A stretch of DNA of 64,000 nt from Pontibacter flavimaris (GTDB taxonomy: Bacteria > Bacteroidota > Bacteroidia > Cytophagales > Hymenobacteraceae): assembly GCF_001907195.1 (NCBI RefSeq), contig NZ_LVWA01000005.1:868001-932000 (forward strand). The letters are read 5' to 3'. The notes under the pieces are model-generated. The model had not been told where the DNA came from. It searched no databases and was given only the letters and a program-made list of their open reading frames with translations. A program made the translations under genes and the position numbers. How positions within the stretch are numbered: the first letter of the stretch is position 1; each line of letters opens with the position of its first letter. Shown in pieces: positions 54,426 through 63,449 of the stretch.

Positions 54426-56483
54426 TTAACCTTGAATAGCCTCGATAACTCTAGCCATTCCTTCTGGCGCATATTCAGCATCTCTCATTCTGTTGATAAT
54501 TAGATTCCTAAAAGTCTCATAAGGGACTTTGATTTGCTGTTGATGCCGAGATGTGAATTCTTTCAAAGTATCTCTACCTCTAAACTTACTAATCCAACTA
54601 TCATCCTCAAGTGCAGTAGTAAATTCAGCCTTTATTCTTTGTTCTTCAGCAGATAAATAATCTGCTGAAAGTTTTTCAACTGCTCTGGTCATTCGTTCAA
54701 AAGATCTTTCAGTTGCTTCTCTAAAACCAATTGGTAATGAGGTTCTAGGGTCAAACCTAGTTGATATACAGTTTACTAATTCTCTATTGACAATGCTTTC
54801 CAACTTAATTCTTACCATACTGGGAACTGTTGATTCAGCACATATTTTCAAAGATTCTTTTATTTGATCCTCATTTGGTACTTCTTTGCCTAGCATCAAG
54901 CTTTTCATTACTTCCTGTATAAACTTTGGTACCAGTAAGTAATTTTCTATATGATAGACATCCCACTTAAATCTTCTATTACTCTCAACTAAATCATTTC
55001 CTTCAAAATCTTTGTCTACAATCGAATAGAACTGAGCACTTAGCCTTCCTCCTTGAGCTGCACGCTCTAGTATGTCATGTACAACACCAACTCGATTTTT
55101 ACTACCTACTGATACAAGGTTGACGTTTTCAACAAAGTTTGGGAAAAGCTCTTTAAGTATGTTGGCATCTACTTCTGAATCTTCACCTTCAAGAAGTATA
55201 ACTTTAGACCTAGGGCTATATGTTGAAAGGTCTCCCATCAAATCAATCACAGTTCTCTCCATCTCTCCAGAAGCAGCAATTGGAACAAGCTGGTTTGATC
55301 CATCTTCTGTTGTATAAGATGAATGCATGTGATAAACAGTATAAGCTGGTTCTTCTACTGCTTCTCGCAAGAGAGTATCTGAGTGTGTAATTAACCAGAG
55401 TTGATTGTCAAGAGCTTCTCCTAAGTGCTTTTGATAAAACCTTGGTAAGCCTCTAATTAGCCTAGGATTGAGATGGAGTTCTGGTTCATCAATAAGAATC
55501 ATTGAATTTTTAGGAGCATTGTTTCTTAGTCTTAAGTAACCTATCAGTACTTCTTTCTCTCCAGAGCTTAACTCATTGATGTCATGCTGTGCACCATTTT
55601 CAAGTTCGACAGGAAAGCTTAATCCACCATCAGGTGTTGGAATTGCGCCTAGGAACTTTTTCCTAGGAAAAAAAATACTAAATAACTCGTCGAGTGTTTG
55701 TTTTAAGTCTTCCTCTTTAGGTATAGTAATTCCAGCTTTTTCTGCTAGTAATTGGCGGATAAAAGACTGCGCCATTTCAGTTTTTACACCGTGATATTTA
55801 TTCTGTGTATTATAAAGAGCGTGCTGGCTATTCCTCTGTAAAAATTCAGTTACTTGTAGATTTATACCTCCGATCTGTTCCCTTACATAGTTTCTGCTTG
55901 CTCCTTGGTACTCTATCACACCAAGGCTTTGTGGCTCGTATGTACTAAAAAGTAACTCTAAAACTGGAGATGGATCAAAACTCATCTCACCACTTGGTAA
56001 CATCCACACATGAGCAGGAAAGACATCTTTAAAAATTTCTTGTTCAATACTCTGGACCGTATCATTTATTAACCCCTGCTGCTCCATAGGGTGCAGCATT
56101 TGATTAAATTCAGGATGGTGAGAATGTTGGTTAGAATTTATTTTTTTAAATGCAAGACTACGGCAATTTTCTCTTATGTACTCTTTCTCTTTGGTACTTA
56201 ATTTGAATTCTGCATGTATATTGAATGGCTTAGTAGGGTCATTCAATAGACGATGCCCTTCTTGGTGTATCCTTTGGAAATTGATTTGAAATTCAGCAAA
56301 CCAAGACTGAAATTCATTCTGGAAATATTCTCCATATGCAGATTTTAATAAACGGATCGCATCAAAAATACTTGATTTACCACTTCCGTTCGGACCTGCT
56401 ACAACTATTGCGTCAGACAATTCATTAAGCTCTAAAAACTTTATAGCGCGGAAATTTTCAATTTTAATTGAGTTGATTCTCAT
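54426..56483 (-). CDS. AAA ATPase fused to DUF4435 (TOPRIM) domain, PARIS-like (AriA-AriB) or OLD-related
   Basis: 685 residues. N-terminal ABC/SMC-type ATPase: Walker A GPNGSGKSS (30-38), signature LSSGEKEV (305-312), Walker B ILIDEPELHL (329-338), H-loop THSD (366-369). The C-terminal domain looks like TOPRIM/DUF4435: LLEGEDSE (430-437), VDKDFEGND (489-497), HIENYLL (511-517) and GRDTLKEF near 637-644. AriA and AriB of the PARIS anti-phage system carry these two parts; here they would be one chain. All ATPase motifs are intact. The gene is strongly AT-rich, has almost no AAGTATA motifs, and sits inside a dead type I RM locus, which suggests recent acquisition. OLD-family nuclease is the alternative. 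Confidence 0.8.
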   Translation of the reverse strand: MRINSIKIENFRAIKFLELNELSDAIVVAGPNGSGKSSIFDAIRLLKSAYGEYFQNEFQSWFAEFQINFQRIHQEGHRLLNDPTKPFNIHAEFKLSTKEKEYIRENCRSLAFKKINSNQHSHHPEFNQMLHPMEQQGLINDTVQSIEQEIFKDVFPAHVWMLPSGEMSFDPSPVLELLFSTYEPQSLGVIEYQGASRNYVREQIGGINLQVTEFLQRNSQHALYNTQNKYHGVKTEMAQSFIRQLLAEKAGITIPKEEDLKQTLDELFSIFFPRKKFLGAIPTPDGGLSFPVELENGAQHDINELSSGEKEVLIGYLRLRNNAPKNSMILIDEPELHLNPRLIRGLPRFYQKHLGEALDNQLWLITHSDTLLREAVEEPAYTVYHMHSSYTTEDGSNQLVPIAASGEMERTVIDLMGDLSTYSPRSKVILLEGEDSEVDANILKELFPNFVENVNLVSVGSKNRVGVVHDILERAAQGGRLSAQFYSIVDKDFEGNDLVESNRRFKWDVYHIENYLLVPKFIQEVMKSLMLGKEVPNEDQIKESLKICAESTVPSMVRIKLESIVNRELVNCISTRFDPRTSLPIGFREATERSFERMTRAVEKLSADYLSAEEQRIKAEFTTALEDDSWISKFRGRDTLKEFTSRHQQQIKVPYETFRNLIINRMRDAEYAPEGMARVIEAIQG

Positions 56484-56527
56484 GTTTTAATTTAAATATT
56501 TTTATAATATATCTAATAAGATAATAC

Positions 56528-56836
56528 TTATGATAGACTTAACTTGGGTTTCCCAAACCCAATTCCGCCTAGATTCTCCCGAATCCGCTTTTCCAGCAGT
56601 ACGCTTTCTTCAAACTGAGCGGCCAGTTCTGTAGTCAGCCCTTTCATCTTCTCTTAAGACGGAACGCCATCGTCTTCCTCGGCTTCGGAGCCTACGTAGC
56701 GGCCAGTTGAGAGCACGTAGTCTTTGTACTGGTTTTCGGCTACAGCGCCTCGCAGTTCGTTGGCGGCATTCCAGAGTTCGTTTTCAAAATCGATGTCCGC
56801 CTTTGCTTTAGCGGATAGGGTAGTGGTTTTGGCCAT
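56528..56836 (-). pseudogene. hsdM: HsdM remnant with a large internal deletion
   Basis: From ATG at 56836 the frame reads an HsdM start (MAKTTTLSAKAKADIDFENE, LWNAANELRGAVAENQYKDYVL) and jumps directly to the HsdM C-terminal pattern TGRYVGSEAEEDDGVP, then a TAA stop at 56654; read through it continues EKMKGLTTELAAQFEES, RIRENLGGIGFGKPK, the normal end. The methyltransferase core is gone, and no hsdS is found between here and hsdR. The deletion left both ends in frame; the stop is a second lesion. Confidence 0.85.
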
Positions 56837-57229
56837 TTATATGTTGTACTCGTAGTTTAAACAGCTTTCAAGGTACAGAAAAGGATAGAGAAATATATAG
56901 ATTATTTAAAATATTTCGTAGGGACAAGTCACGATCTGCCCCTACGAATGATCGCATATTGTTCTATGGAATACCAGGCCGGAAGAGGAACAGGTTGATG
57001 GGGTATGATCCTAGCCGTGAGGGGGATGCGTTTAGCGACCTCCTGTGTGCAGGGTATGGTATGCGCGTTCGGGTATGTTGCGGAAGAGGAAATAGTGCTG
57101 AATAAGCATGGTCGGCTGGCAGCACTGCAATGGCAGGTAGAGCAGTACCCGTGCCTGAAGTATGAAAGTATAGCATAAGCCTGATATATTTTCTAGCTTA
57201 CGGGCAGGAACACCAGCTATATTTATACC
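56837..57229. other. Intergenic region with one hairpin repeat
   Basis: 393 bases without a supported gene. A hairpin at 56917-56946 (CGTAGGGACAAGTC/GATCTGCCCCTACG) is a variant of the GGACAGGTCGCGACCTGTCC family. The stretch 56965-57170 has a short open frame reading MGYDPSREGDAFSDLLCAGYG, perhaps a gene remnant; I cannot assign it. Confidence 0.5.
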
Positions 57230-58039
57230 ATGAAGTCTCTTGCTATACTTTATACTTTCATACTTGCCGCCAGCGTGGCCCTGTCGGGTTGCGCGGGTAA
57301 AACGGCTGCCACACAGGCGGATTTAGCGGAACTTCGGGTCATGAGCTACAACATCCACCATGCCAACCCGCCCAGCCAGCTAGGTGTGATCTACCTGGAG
57401 GCCATTGCCCACGTTATCCGGGAGCAGAACCCGGACCTGGTGGCGCTGCAGGAGGTAGACGTGAACACCAGCCGCTCAGGCAATGTAAATCAGGCAGCCG
57501 CCCTGGCCGAAAAACTGGACATGCACTACTACTTTGCCCGCGCTATTGATTTTGGCGGCGGCGCGTATGGTGTGGCTATACTTTCCAAATACCCGCTCAG
57601 TGAAACTAATCTGGTGTTGCTGCCCGAAGATGCCGCGCCGGAAGCTGAAGACCGCGTGCTGGCCACTGCCAAAGTCACCCTTCCCGGCGGCAGAGCGATC
57701 CGCTTCGGCAGTACCCACCTGGATGTGCAGAACGCCGCCAACCGCTTGCAGCAGGTGCAGACCATCAACAGCTTTGCCGCCCGCGAGCAGCTGCCTTTCA
57801 TACTTGCCGGCGACTTTAATGACCTGCCCGAGAGCCGGGCCATCACAGAACTGGACAAGGCATTTACCCGCACCTGCCAATCCGATTGCGCGCCCACCAT
57901 TCCCGTTGACGTGCCGACCCGCGCCATCGATTTTATCGCCTTCACCAAGGCATCCGGCTTCACGGTGGTGTCGCAGCAGGTTATCCCTGAGCGCTATGCC
58001 TCCGACCATTTGCCTGTGGTGGCTACGCTCCGGTTTTAA
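57230..58039 (+). CDS. Endonuclease/exonuclease/phosphatase family lipoprotein
   Basis: 269 residues. Lipoprotein signal with lipobox LSGC (Cys21). EEP-fold motifs: RVMSYNIHHAN (about 35-45), DLVALQEVDVNT (about 65-76), FGSTHLDV (about 163-170), ILAGDFNDLPES (about 191-202) and YASDHLPVVATL (C-terminal His). It hydrolyses phosphodiesters or phosphomonoesters with a divalent metal; the substrate is uncertain (nucleic acid, phospholipid headgroup or inositol phosphate). The signal places it in the periplasm or on the outer membrane. Confidence 0.92.
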   Translation: MKSLAILYTFILAASVALSGCAGKTAATQADLAELRVMSYNIHHANPPSQLGVIYLEAIAHVIREQNPDLVALQEVDVNTSRSGNVNQAAALAEKLDMHYYFARAIDFGGGAYGVAILSKYPLSETNLVLLPEDAAPEAEDRVLATAKVTLPGGRAIRFGSTHLDVQNAANRLQQVQTINSFAAREQLPFILAGDFNDLPESRAITELDKAFTRTCQSDCAPTIPVDVPTRAIDFIAFTKASGFTVVSQQVIPERYASDHLPVVATLRF

Positions 58040-58091
58040 AACTTGGTGAGGAAGTATAAGTTGAACGTTTCAACAGCCCGGCCGCACCGGC

Positions 58092-58337
58092 TTATCTGGC
58101 ATCCCCGCGACGCAGCAGGGAGGTGGTGCGCGTGCGACGGTAGTACCGTTTAATCTTTATAAGGCTGTGGCGCATTTTCCTGCGGCCTTTGTGGTGATGC
58201 GGCAGGTGGTAGACCCGGCACTCAGGCTCCTCCATTTGCTTCAGCAGTTCCGGCATCTTGTCTTCCACCTGCCGCAGGTAGGCCAGTATGGTGAGGGTTC
58301 CGAAAACTCCGATCAGGGAAAGTATAAACGTTATCAT
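58092..58337 (-). CDS. Small single-TM basic protein
   Basis: 81 residues: one N-terminal membrane helix (about 2-22), then a charged and His/Arg-rich cytoplasmic tail (YHLPHHHKGRRKMRHSLIKIKRYYRRTRT). No known family. The coding signal is moderate: clear start, GC-rich third positions, no competing gene. It could be a small membrane protein that binds nucleic acid or phospholipid head groups. Confidence 0.55.
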   Translation of the reverse strand: MITFILSLIGVFGTLTILAYLRQVEDKMPELLKQMEEPECRVYHLPHHHKGRRKMRHSLIKIKRYYRRTRTTSLLRRGDAR

Positions 58338-58674
58338 GGTACGCTACTCAAATGTTAAAGAAGTGCCGCCTTGCCAGGTGGGTTGGCTGGGTTAAGGTGG
58401 CAGCACATCGCGGTTATTTACTAAAACCTATATATAAGTTTTATTATTGTATCCTGAAAACCTTTTTCCGTAAACAGGCGCTGGGTAGTGACTTTGTTGG
58501 ATTTACGGTAGTGAGTAATGAGAGTATAAACGATCTTGTTCAAGCCTGCAAACGGTTAATTTATACTTTGGGAGTGATGGTAACTAACTTCCCGCCGCTG
58601 GCATTCAGCCTACGCCTTTTTGAGCAAACCGGCATGCCTGGAAAGCTATACTTTAAAAGCTGCTGATGTATCGC

Positions 58675-58703
58675 TTGTTGGTGATAACACCAACAAGGGC
58701 AGG
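58675..58703 (+). repeat. REP hairpin 3 (RAYT family)
   Basis: Arms TTGTTGGTG/CACCAACAA around ATAA, followed by GGGCAGG. A solo copy 4.4 kb from the RAYT gene. Confidence 0.85.
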
Positions 58704-58783
58704 AAAAAGCCATAAGGTGTACTCCCGCGGGCTCGGGCTTGTAGCCCGTACCTTTTTATACTTCGGCTATACTTTATAACCTA

Positions 58784-58905
58784 AGTTGCGATTTACTAAT
58801 TTGGTGGAGGTGTCCACCCACCCCTAACCCCTCTGAGGAGGGGAATCACCTACTCCTTTGCAAAGTTCCCCTCCCTGGAGGGGTAGGGGTGGGGTAATCG
58901 CAACT
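58784..58905. repeat. 120-bp interspersed repeat with inverted ends (copy 2 of 2)
   Basis: Perfect 10-base terminal inverted repeats AGTTGCGATT and AATCGCAACT. Inside: CCCCTCTGAGGAGGGG, AATCACCTACTC and CCCCTCCCTGGAGGGG, matching the element at 15780-15899. Confidence 0.75.
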
Positions 58906-58954
58906 TGAGTTTTATACTTGCTGGTTTATACTTTCCAGCCGCCGCTGATCCGTT

Positions 58955-60790
58955 TCAATTGACTTGCTCACCGAGCCAGGTGCTCAGAATCTTGTGTTGC
59001 AGGGGTGTTGGGTCGGGTACAGGGCTGATGTTGTAGTTCTTCACCTTTTTTGTTCCTGCTGTAAGTTGCACGAGGCGTTTTTCTCCCTTATCTGCAATTA
59101 AAAGTTGTACGGTGTCTCCCGGCTTCAGCTGGCTCATTAGTTTAGGCACCTCCTGGTCTGTTGCTTTCAGTCCATTTACCGCTGCTATATGCTGTTTTCT
59201 TCGCAGCCCTGCTTCCCAGGCAGGCGATTTATAATCTATATCGGTTATCAGCAGTGTGTCGCCTGTCTGTTTTGTAACTATTCCGGTATAGGCACCCGGC
59301 ACCTCTGTGGTAGCCGTGTCTATATCTAAACCGGCATAGGCAAAGTATTTTTTGTAATCAATTGGTTTAACAGTAGCAGTATAGGCTGCTAACTCTTCAA
59401 GCGGTGTGCCTGCCATGCGCTCGCATACTTCCCAATACTCTGCCTCTGTATAGCCGCGTCCCTGTTTAAGATAATATTCATTGTACAGAAAACGCATCAC
59501 ATCATCCAGGGATCTTGCATTTCCGGACGCATGCCTGATCTTGAAATCCAGCAGCATATTCAGGATTGGCCCTTTATCATAAACAGACACAGTTTTGTTA
59601 AACTCATCCTCTGTACGGCCAAAAGGTCCATCAGACCAGGTGTTATAGCTGGCCTGTGTCGCAGACTGGAAAAGCCGGCCGGGTTTGTTTTCGTAAGAGG
59701 TTAAATGGCTGCGAAGCGCATCGATCATTTCTGTACTGCTCATCAGTCCTGCCCTTTGCAGAATCAGATACTGGTAATAAGAGGTCGCGCCTTCCGCCAC
59801 CCAAAGCATATTGGTTTTGTTTTCCCTGTCATAGTTAAAAGGGCCGAGCTCGATGGGGCGGATGCGTTTTGCATTGTAATGATGAAAGTACTCATGGGCG
59901 AGGAAATCTAACATGCCAAGCCGGCTTTGCGGGTTGTTATACGCTGCGCCGCTGAAGCTGATGGTAGTAGAGTTCAGGTGCTCGATCCCCCCTCTGCCTG
60001 GACCTATGGCAATGAAAGTATAGTGGTCATAAGGAATGTGGCCTATCAGGTTGCTGGCAGTTTCTACTACTTTTTTAAGGTCCTCCATAAACTGCTTCCG
60101 GTCAAACTCACCTAACTGGTAACCGACGAAGCGATGTGGTATACCCTCAACATAAAATTCAGGCAGACGCTCGAGATTACCGATCAGCAAGGGGCTATCA
60201 TACAGTATATCAAAATTAGCTGCAACGTACTGGTGTTCTTTTCCGGGAATGGTATTTAGCCCGGTGGCAACATCCTGCCACTCTTTGTATGGTTTTACAG
60301 TAAGGGTTACAGGATGATCAAGTTTTCCGGCTATATGCAAAAACATGCCGGCGGGTGAAATGTAGCCACGGGTTTCATCGAGATAGTTCTTCGCTACAAA
60401 ATGAGTGGTAGCTTTTATATCGTAAGTGAGTGTGATAGCAGCATGTGAGGGATTGTACACGCGCCATGCATTTTTCGAGGTCTTTTTCCACTTTAGCGGT
60501 TTGCCTCTCTTTCCGGTGGCCCTGAATTTCTCCAGGTTGTCCGCATAGTCCAGTATCTGGTAGTAGCCCGGCGTCCAGACCGGTAGCTTAAAATCAACTG
60601 AATCTTTGGTTGCCCCGCTGTACTCCAGCCTTACCTGAAAGGCTTGCGAAGAAGGTGTATCCATGGACACGGTATACTTCATTTTGCTTTTCTGGCTGTG
60701 TGCTGCCATTGGAGCAATAAGAAATACAAGACAAAGAAAAGCGAAAAGACTTTTTCCGAAGGGCAGGAGTAGAGGACTTTCTTGTTTCAT
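58955..60790 (-). CDS. M61 family metallopeptidase with PDZ domain, exported
   Basis: 611 residues from ATG at 60790 (MKQESPLLLPFG); an ATG nine codons earlier is possible. Signal peptide to about residue 33. N-terminal beta domain of glycyl aminopeptidases (VSMDTPSSQAFQVRLEYSG...), catalytic domain with HEYFHHYNAKRIRP (HExxH near residue 305) and downstream Glu in WVAEGATSYYQYL, then a C-terminal PDZ (about 500-600: SPAWEAGLRRKQHIAAVNGLKA). It cleaves N-terminal Gly or Ala from peptides in the periplasm. Monocistronic; the composition is somewhat more AT-rich than neighbours. Confidence 0.92.
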   Translation of the reverse strand: MKQESPLLLPFGKSLFAFLCLVFLIAPMAAHSQKSKMKYTVSMDTPSSQAFQVRLEYSGATKDSVDFKLPVWTPGYYQILDYADNLEKFRATGKRGKPLKWKKTSKNAWRVYNPSHAAITLTYDIKATTHFVAKNYLDETRGYISPAGMFLHIAGKLDHPVTLTVKPYKEWQDVATGLNTIPGKEHQYVAANFDILYDSPLLIGNLERLPEFYVEGIPHRFVGYQLGEFDRKQFMEDLKKVVETASNLIGHIPYDHYTFIAIGPGRGGIEHLNSTTISFSGAAYNNPQSRLGMLDFLAHEYFHHYNAKRIRPIELGPFNYDRENKTNMLWVAEGATSYYQYLILQRAGLMSSTEMIDALRSHLTSYENKPGRLFQSATQASYNTWSDGPFGRTEDEFNKTVSVYDKGPILNMLLDFKIRHASGNARSLDDVMRFLYNEYYLKQGRGYTEAEYWEVCERMAGTPLEELAAYTATVKPIDYKKYFAYAGLDIDTATTEVPGAYTGIVTKQTGDTLLITDIDYKSPAWEAGLRRKQHIAAVNGLKATDQEVPKLMSQLKPGDTVQLLIADKGEKRLVQLTAGTKKVKNYNISPVPDPTPLQHKILSTWLGEQVN

Positions 60791-60887
60791 TTCAGCTGGG
60801 CTCAGATGTGAAGACACTTATGGATAAGTAAGATAGTAGAAATAGTGGTTCTGTAAAACAGGTATGATCTATACAACAGAAGCCGAG

Positions 60888-61100
60888 CTCCCTCTCCTGT
60901 TTTGGGGGTAGGAGCCCTTGATAAAAGGAGAGGGTTGGGGAGAGGTTTATACTCTGCAGGCACAGGTCGCGAACTGTCCGCGCAAGGGCAGCAGCAATGC
61001 AACGTATACTTGGATTAAAGCAGCAAGTATAGCTCCCTCCCTGTTCTTAGGGGAGGGTTGGGGAGGGGTGAAGCAGAGGGGCAGGGGTGGTTGGGCCCGG
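60888..61100. repeat. Partial mosaic repeats upstream of the M61 gene
   Basis: The 396-base spacer (60791-61186) has no gene. It contains CTCCCTCTCCTGTTTTGGGG (60890-60909), a degenerate GGTCGCGAACTGTCCGCGC (60965-60983), CTCCCTCCCTGTTCTTAGGG, and AAGTATA units. These are island components out of full context. Confidence 0.65.
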
Positions 61101-61130
61101 AACAGCAGAACTGGAAAGACGCAACAAAAA

Positions 61131-61164
61131 AACAGCCGCTCTACCAAGGGGCAAAGCGGCTGTT
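61131..61164 (-). terminator. Terminator of the small membrane protein gene
   Basis: AACAGCCGCT (61131-61140) pairs with AGCGGCTGTT (61155-61164); the minus strand continues TTTTTTTGTTG after the stem. It lies about 20 bases past the stop at 61187. Confidence 0.8.
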
Positions 61165-61186
61165 CTGTTTTATACTTTAACCGGCC

Positions 61187-61624
61187 TTAGTTGCCTGGCC
61201 AGGCGTTCCATGGAATACGGCTCAGGATCAGGATCAGGCCGATGCCGTAGAAAATGGCAATGCTCTTAAAGCCTCTGTTGTCGGTGCCGATCTGGCGCTT
61301 GGCGCGCGAGTAACCCACCGTGATCAGGATAACGGCGATGATCATGGTCAGCGGGTGCTCCAGTATGTAAAGCCTGGAAGTAGAATCGCCCATGGCCTCG
61401 CCGGAGAAGTTTTCTAAACCCAGTGGCGACACAAAGTATAAAATCACGCCGAAAACCCACTGCAGGTGCACCGGAATGAGGCCCAGCAGGCCCAGTTTCC
61501 TATCCTTATCGCTGAAGTTCTTGTTGCCAAACCAGCCAGCCAGCGCGGCCACAATGCTTACGAGCAAACCTAACAGTACGAGGTAGCTCATGAATGAGTG
61601 TAAATGCTGTAATCCTGTATACAT
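61187..61624 (-). CDS. Four-helix membrane protein (cytochrome b-like annotation in relatives)
   Basis: 145 residues, four membrane helices (about 9-33, 48-68, 90-108, 121-138). Conserved-looking LHSFMSYLVLLGLLVSIVAALAGW and LIPVHLQWVFGVILYFVSP carry His residues (His9, His53, His90), which is why relatives are sometimes labelled cytochrome b. No standard heme-binding spacing can be confirmed. Inner-membrane location is clear; function unknown. Confidence 0.75.
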   Translation of the reverse strand: MYTGLQHLHSFMSYLVLLGLLVSIVAALAGWFGNKNFSDKDRKLGLLGLIPVHLQWVFGVILYFVSPLGLENFSGEAMGDSTSRLYILEHPLTMIIAVILITVGYSRAKRQIGTDNRGFKSIAIFYGIGLILILSRIPWNAWPGN

Positions 61625-62038
61625 GCTGTTTTTCTGTTGATGTCTGGTGTAAATATAGTCAATAATAGATTAATAAAGGTCAGCCCCTGTGTAATTCCTC
61701 ACGGTCTTACGCTCCCTGTTATACGTGTATTCTCCTCCTGCGCCCGCAGTGCCTCCTTCGCTTTATAGGGGTGCCTCCTGGCTCCATAAACGAGATCGGG
61801 CAGCAAACCTCATCAAAACAGAAGGTGTCCTCATCGGCATCATCCCGGAGAAAGTATAGGTGATCTGGAGTTAAACCATCACGGGCCGCAGGCCAGTTTG
61901 CCGATCACGTCATTAGGCCATTTCCTGCAGGAACTCAAGCACTACCCTCGTGTCATAGTTGGCCATGCTTTCTTGCCTGGCCACTATTGAAGAAGCCCGC
62001 CATTACATCGTGGTCACTCAGCTCCTAAAACTTGGGCT
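61625..62038. other. Intergenic region with possible gene debris
   Basis: 414 bases. On the minus strand short open pieces (such as LSDHDVMAGFFN, NYDTRVVLEFLQEMA, DLVYGARRHPYKAKEALRA) are interrupted by stops in several frames, which looks like a dead gene, but no family could be named. There is one AAGTATA and no island repeat. Confidence 0.4.
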
Positions 62039-62881
62039 TTAAAAGAAAAGCTCCTTACCGATGATGTAGATGCCCATGGCCAGCACAAACCATCCAAATG
62101 ATGTTTTGAGCTTATCCGCATGAATCTTGGTGGAGAGGAAAGTACCCACGAAGATGCCTGTGATAGAGATGATGGAGAAGATGGCCAGGAAGAGCCAGTC
62201 GATTTCGTAGTTGAAGATGTCGCCTACAAAGCCGAAGAGTGATTTTGCTGCGATGATGAGCAGCGAAGTACCCACCGCCATTTTCATGTCGAGCTTGCTG
62301 AAAAGCACCAGCGCCGGAATGATCAGGAAACCGCCTCCAGCCCCTACCAGGCCTGTGAGCGTACCCACTACCAGGCCCTCGGCCAGAATGCCGCCATAGT
62401 TGAACCGGGGTTCCGGATGACCCGCACCAGGGCTGCTTACCGCCGGCACAGTTTCGATGTTCTCGTCAGCAGGCTGTAAGGGTGTTTTTTTCTTTTTGAT
62501 CATGCTGATGGAGGCAAAAACCATGAGGCTGGCAAAGAGCAGCATCAGCATCAGGTCTTTGGTGACCATAAGGTTGCCGACAGTGAAGATGCGCTCAGGA
62601 ATGGCCGGCACCACGTAGCGCCGCGTCAGGTATACCGCTACGATAGAGGGAATGCCAAACACTACGGCCGTTTTCAGGCTTACCAGCCCGTTTTTATAGA
62701 ACTTGTAGCTGCCCACCAGGCTGGTCAGGCCCACGATGAAGAGGGAGTAGGCCGTTGAGATAACGGGGCTCAGGCCAATCATGTACACCAGCACCGGCAC
62801 CGTAAGTATGGAGCCGCCTCCTCCTATCAGGCCAAGCGAAAGCCCGATGAAAAGTGCGGCTACGTATCCAATAATTTCCAT
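62039..62881 (-). CDS. TauE/SafE family sulfite/anion exporter
   Basis: 280 residues from ATG at 62881 (MEIIGYVAALF). Eight or so helices; the two family repeats are visible as GLSLGLIGGGGSILTVPVLVYMIGLSP (about 13-39) and GTLTGLVGAGGGFLIIPALVLFSKLDMKMAVGTSLLII (about 176-213), with a charged central loop. These export sulfite, sulfonates or similar anions. In many Bacteroidota TauE/SafE genes accompany rhodanese, MBL-fold hydrolase and a Crp/Fnr regulator in sulfur handling; here a Crp/Fnr gene lies upstream, 630 bases away. Confidence 0.9.
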   Translation of the reverse strand: MEIIGYVAALFIGLSLGLIGGGGSILTVPVLVYMIGLSPVISTAYSLFIVGLTSLVGSYKFYKNGLVSLKTAVVFGIPSIVAVYLTRRYVVPAIPERIFTVGNLMVTKDLMLMLLFASLMVFASISMIKKKKTPLQPADENIETVPAVSSPGAGHPEPRFNYGGILAEGLVVGTLTGLVGAGGGFLIIPALVLFSKLDMKMAVGTSLLIIAAKSLFGFVGDIFNYEIDWLFLAIFSIISITGIFVGTFLSTKIHADKLKTSFGWFVLAMGIYIIGKELFF

Positions 62882-63238
62882 TATAATTTGTCTTGTAAGT
62901 TCTGCTGCAAAGGTACTGCCCCTGGCCACCCGCATCCGTGACTGTTGTCACACAAGTTAGAAAGTTTGGGAGTTAGAGAGTTTAGGAGGTGGTTCTTCGT
63001 GGTAAGTATACTTCTTGTTTGCAGGTGTTGAAAGCATTACTTCTTCTAGTGATGGGATTAATGTAGAACCTTATACTCTTTTAAGCAGCCGAAGATATAA
63101 AGTATAAACTAAACTTTATACTTTATAAAACACATTCAGGCGCCCTTGTTGTGTGTTTTCATCAGCAAACAAATGAGCCTGGAAGTATAAAGGGCCTGGA
63201 GCAAGTTCAGCAGCAGGCCAATTATTCCAGAAGTATGC

Positions 63239-63266
63239 TTGTTGATGATAACACTCATGCTGGCTG
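63239..63266 (+). repeat. Degenerate REP hairpin 4
   Basis: TTGTTGATGATAACACTCAT followed by GCTGGCTG; a mutated member of the RAYT family, 22 bases before an intact copy. Confidence 0.65.
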
Positions 63267-63287
63267 TAAGTCCCCGGATGTATAAAA

Positions 63288-63316
63288 TTGTTGGTGATAA
63301 CACCAACAATGGCTGG
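63288..63316 (+). repeat. REP hairpin 5 (RAYT family)
   Basis: Intact arms TTGTTGGTG/CACCAACAA around ATAA with tail TGGCTGG. It pairs with the degenerate copy in direct orientation. Confidence 0.85.
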
Positions 63317-63449
63317 ACATCAACTATAGCTGGATAGCTTAATAAATAGCTGGACATCAGTAATGGTTGGAAACGCCAAACTTATCTCACATCATACAGC
63401 CAAAAGTATAGTATAAAGTATACTCTTTTCCTAAAAGACCCGCCCTGCC

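Larger units (their letters stand above)
58340..58954. other. Intergenic region with REP 3 and a 120-bp repeat
   Basis: 615 bases without a supported gene. It contains a RAYT-type REP (58675-58703), a GGGCTTGTAGCCC hairpin, the second 120-bp element (58784-58905) and several AAGTATA units. Confidence 0.7.

Noticed and set aside
56965..57175. Possible transposase remnant
   Set aside because: Only a short open stretch; no catalytic motif or terminal repeats could be identified.
61740..62030. Possible biotin ligase or other gene remnant (WPNDV-like fragment)
   Set aside because: The match is five residues and the frame is broken on both sides.
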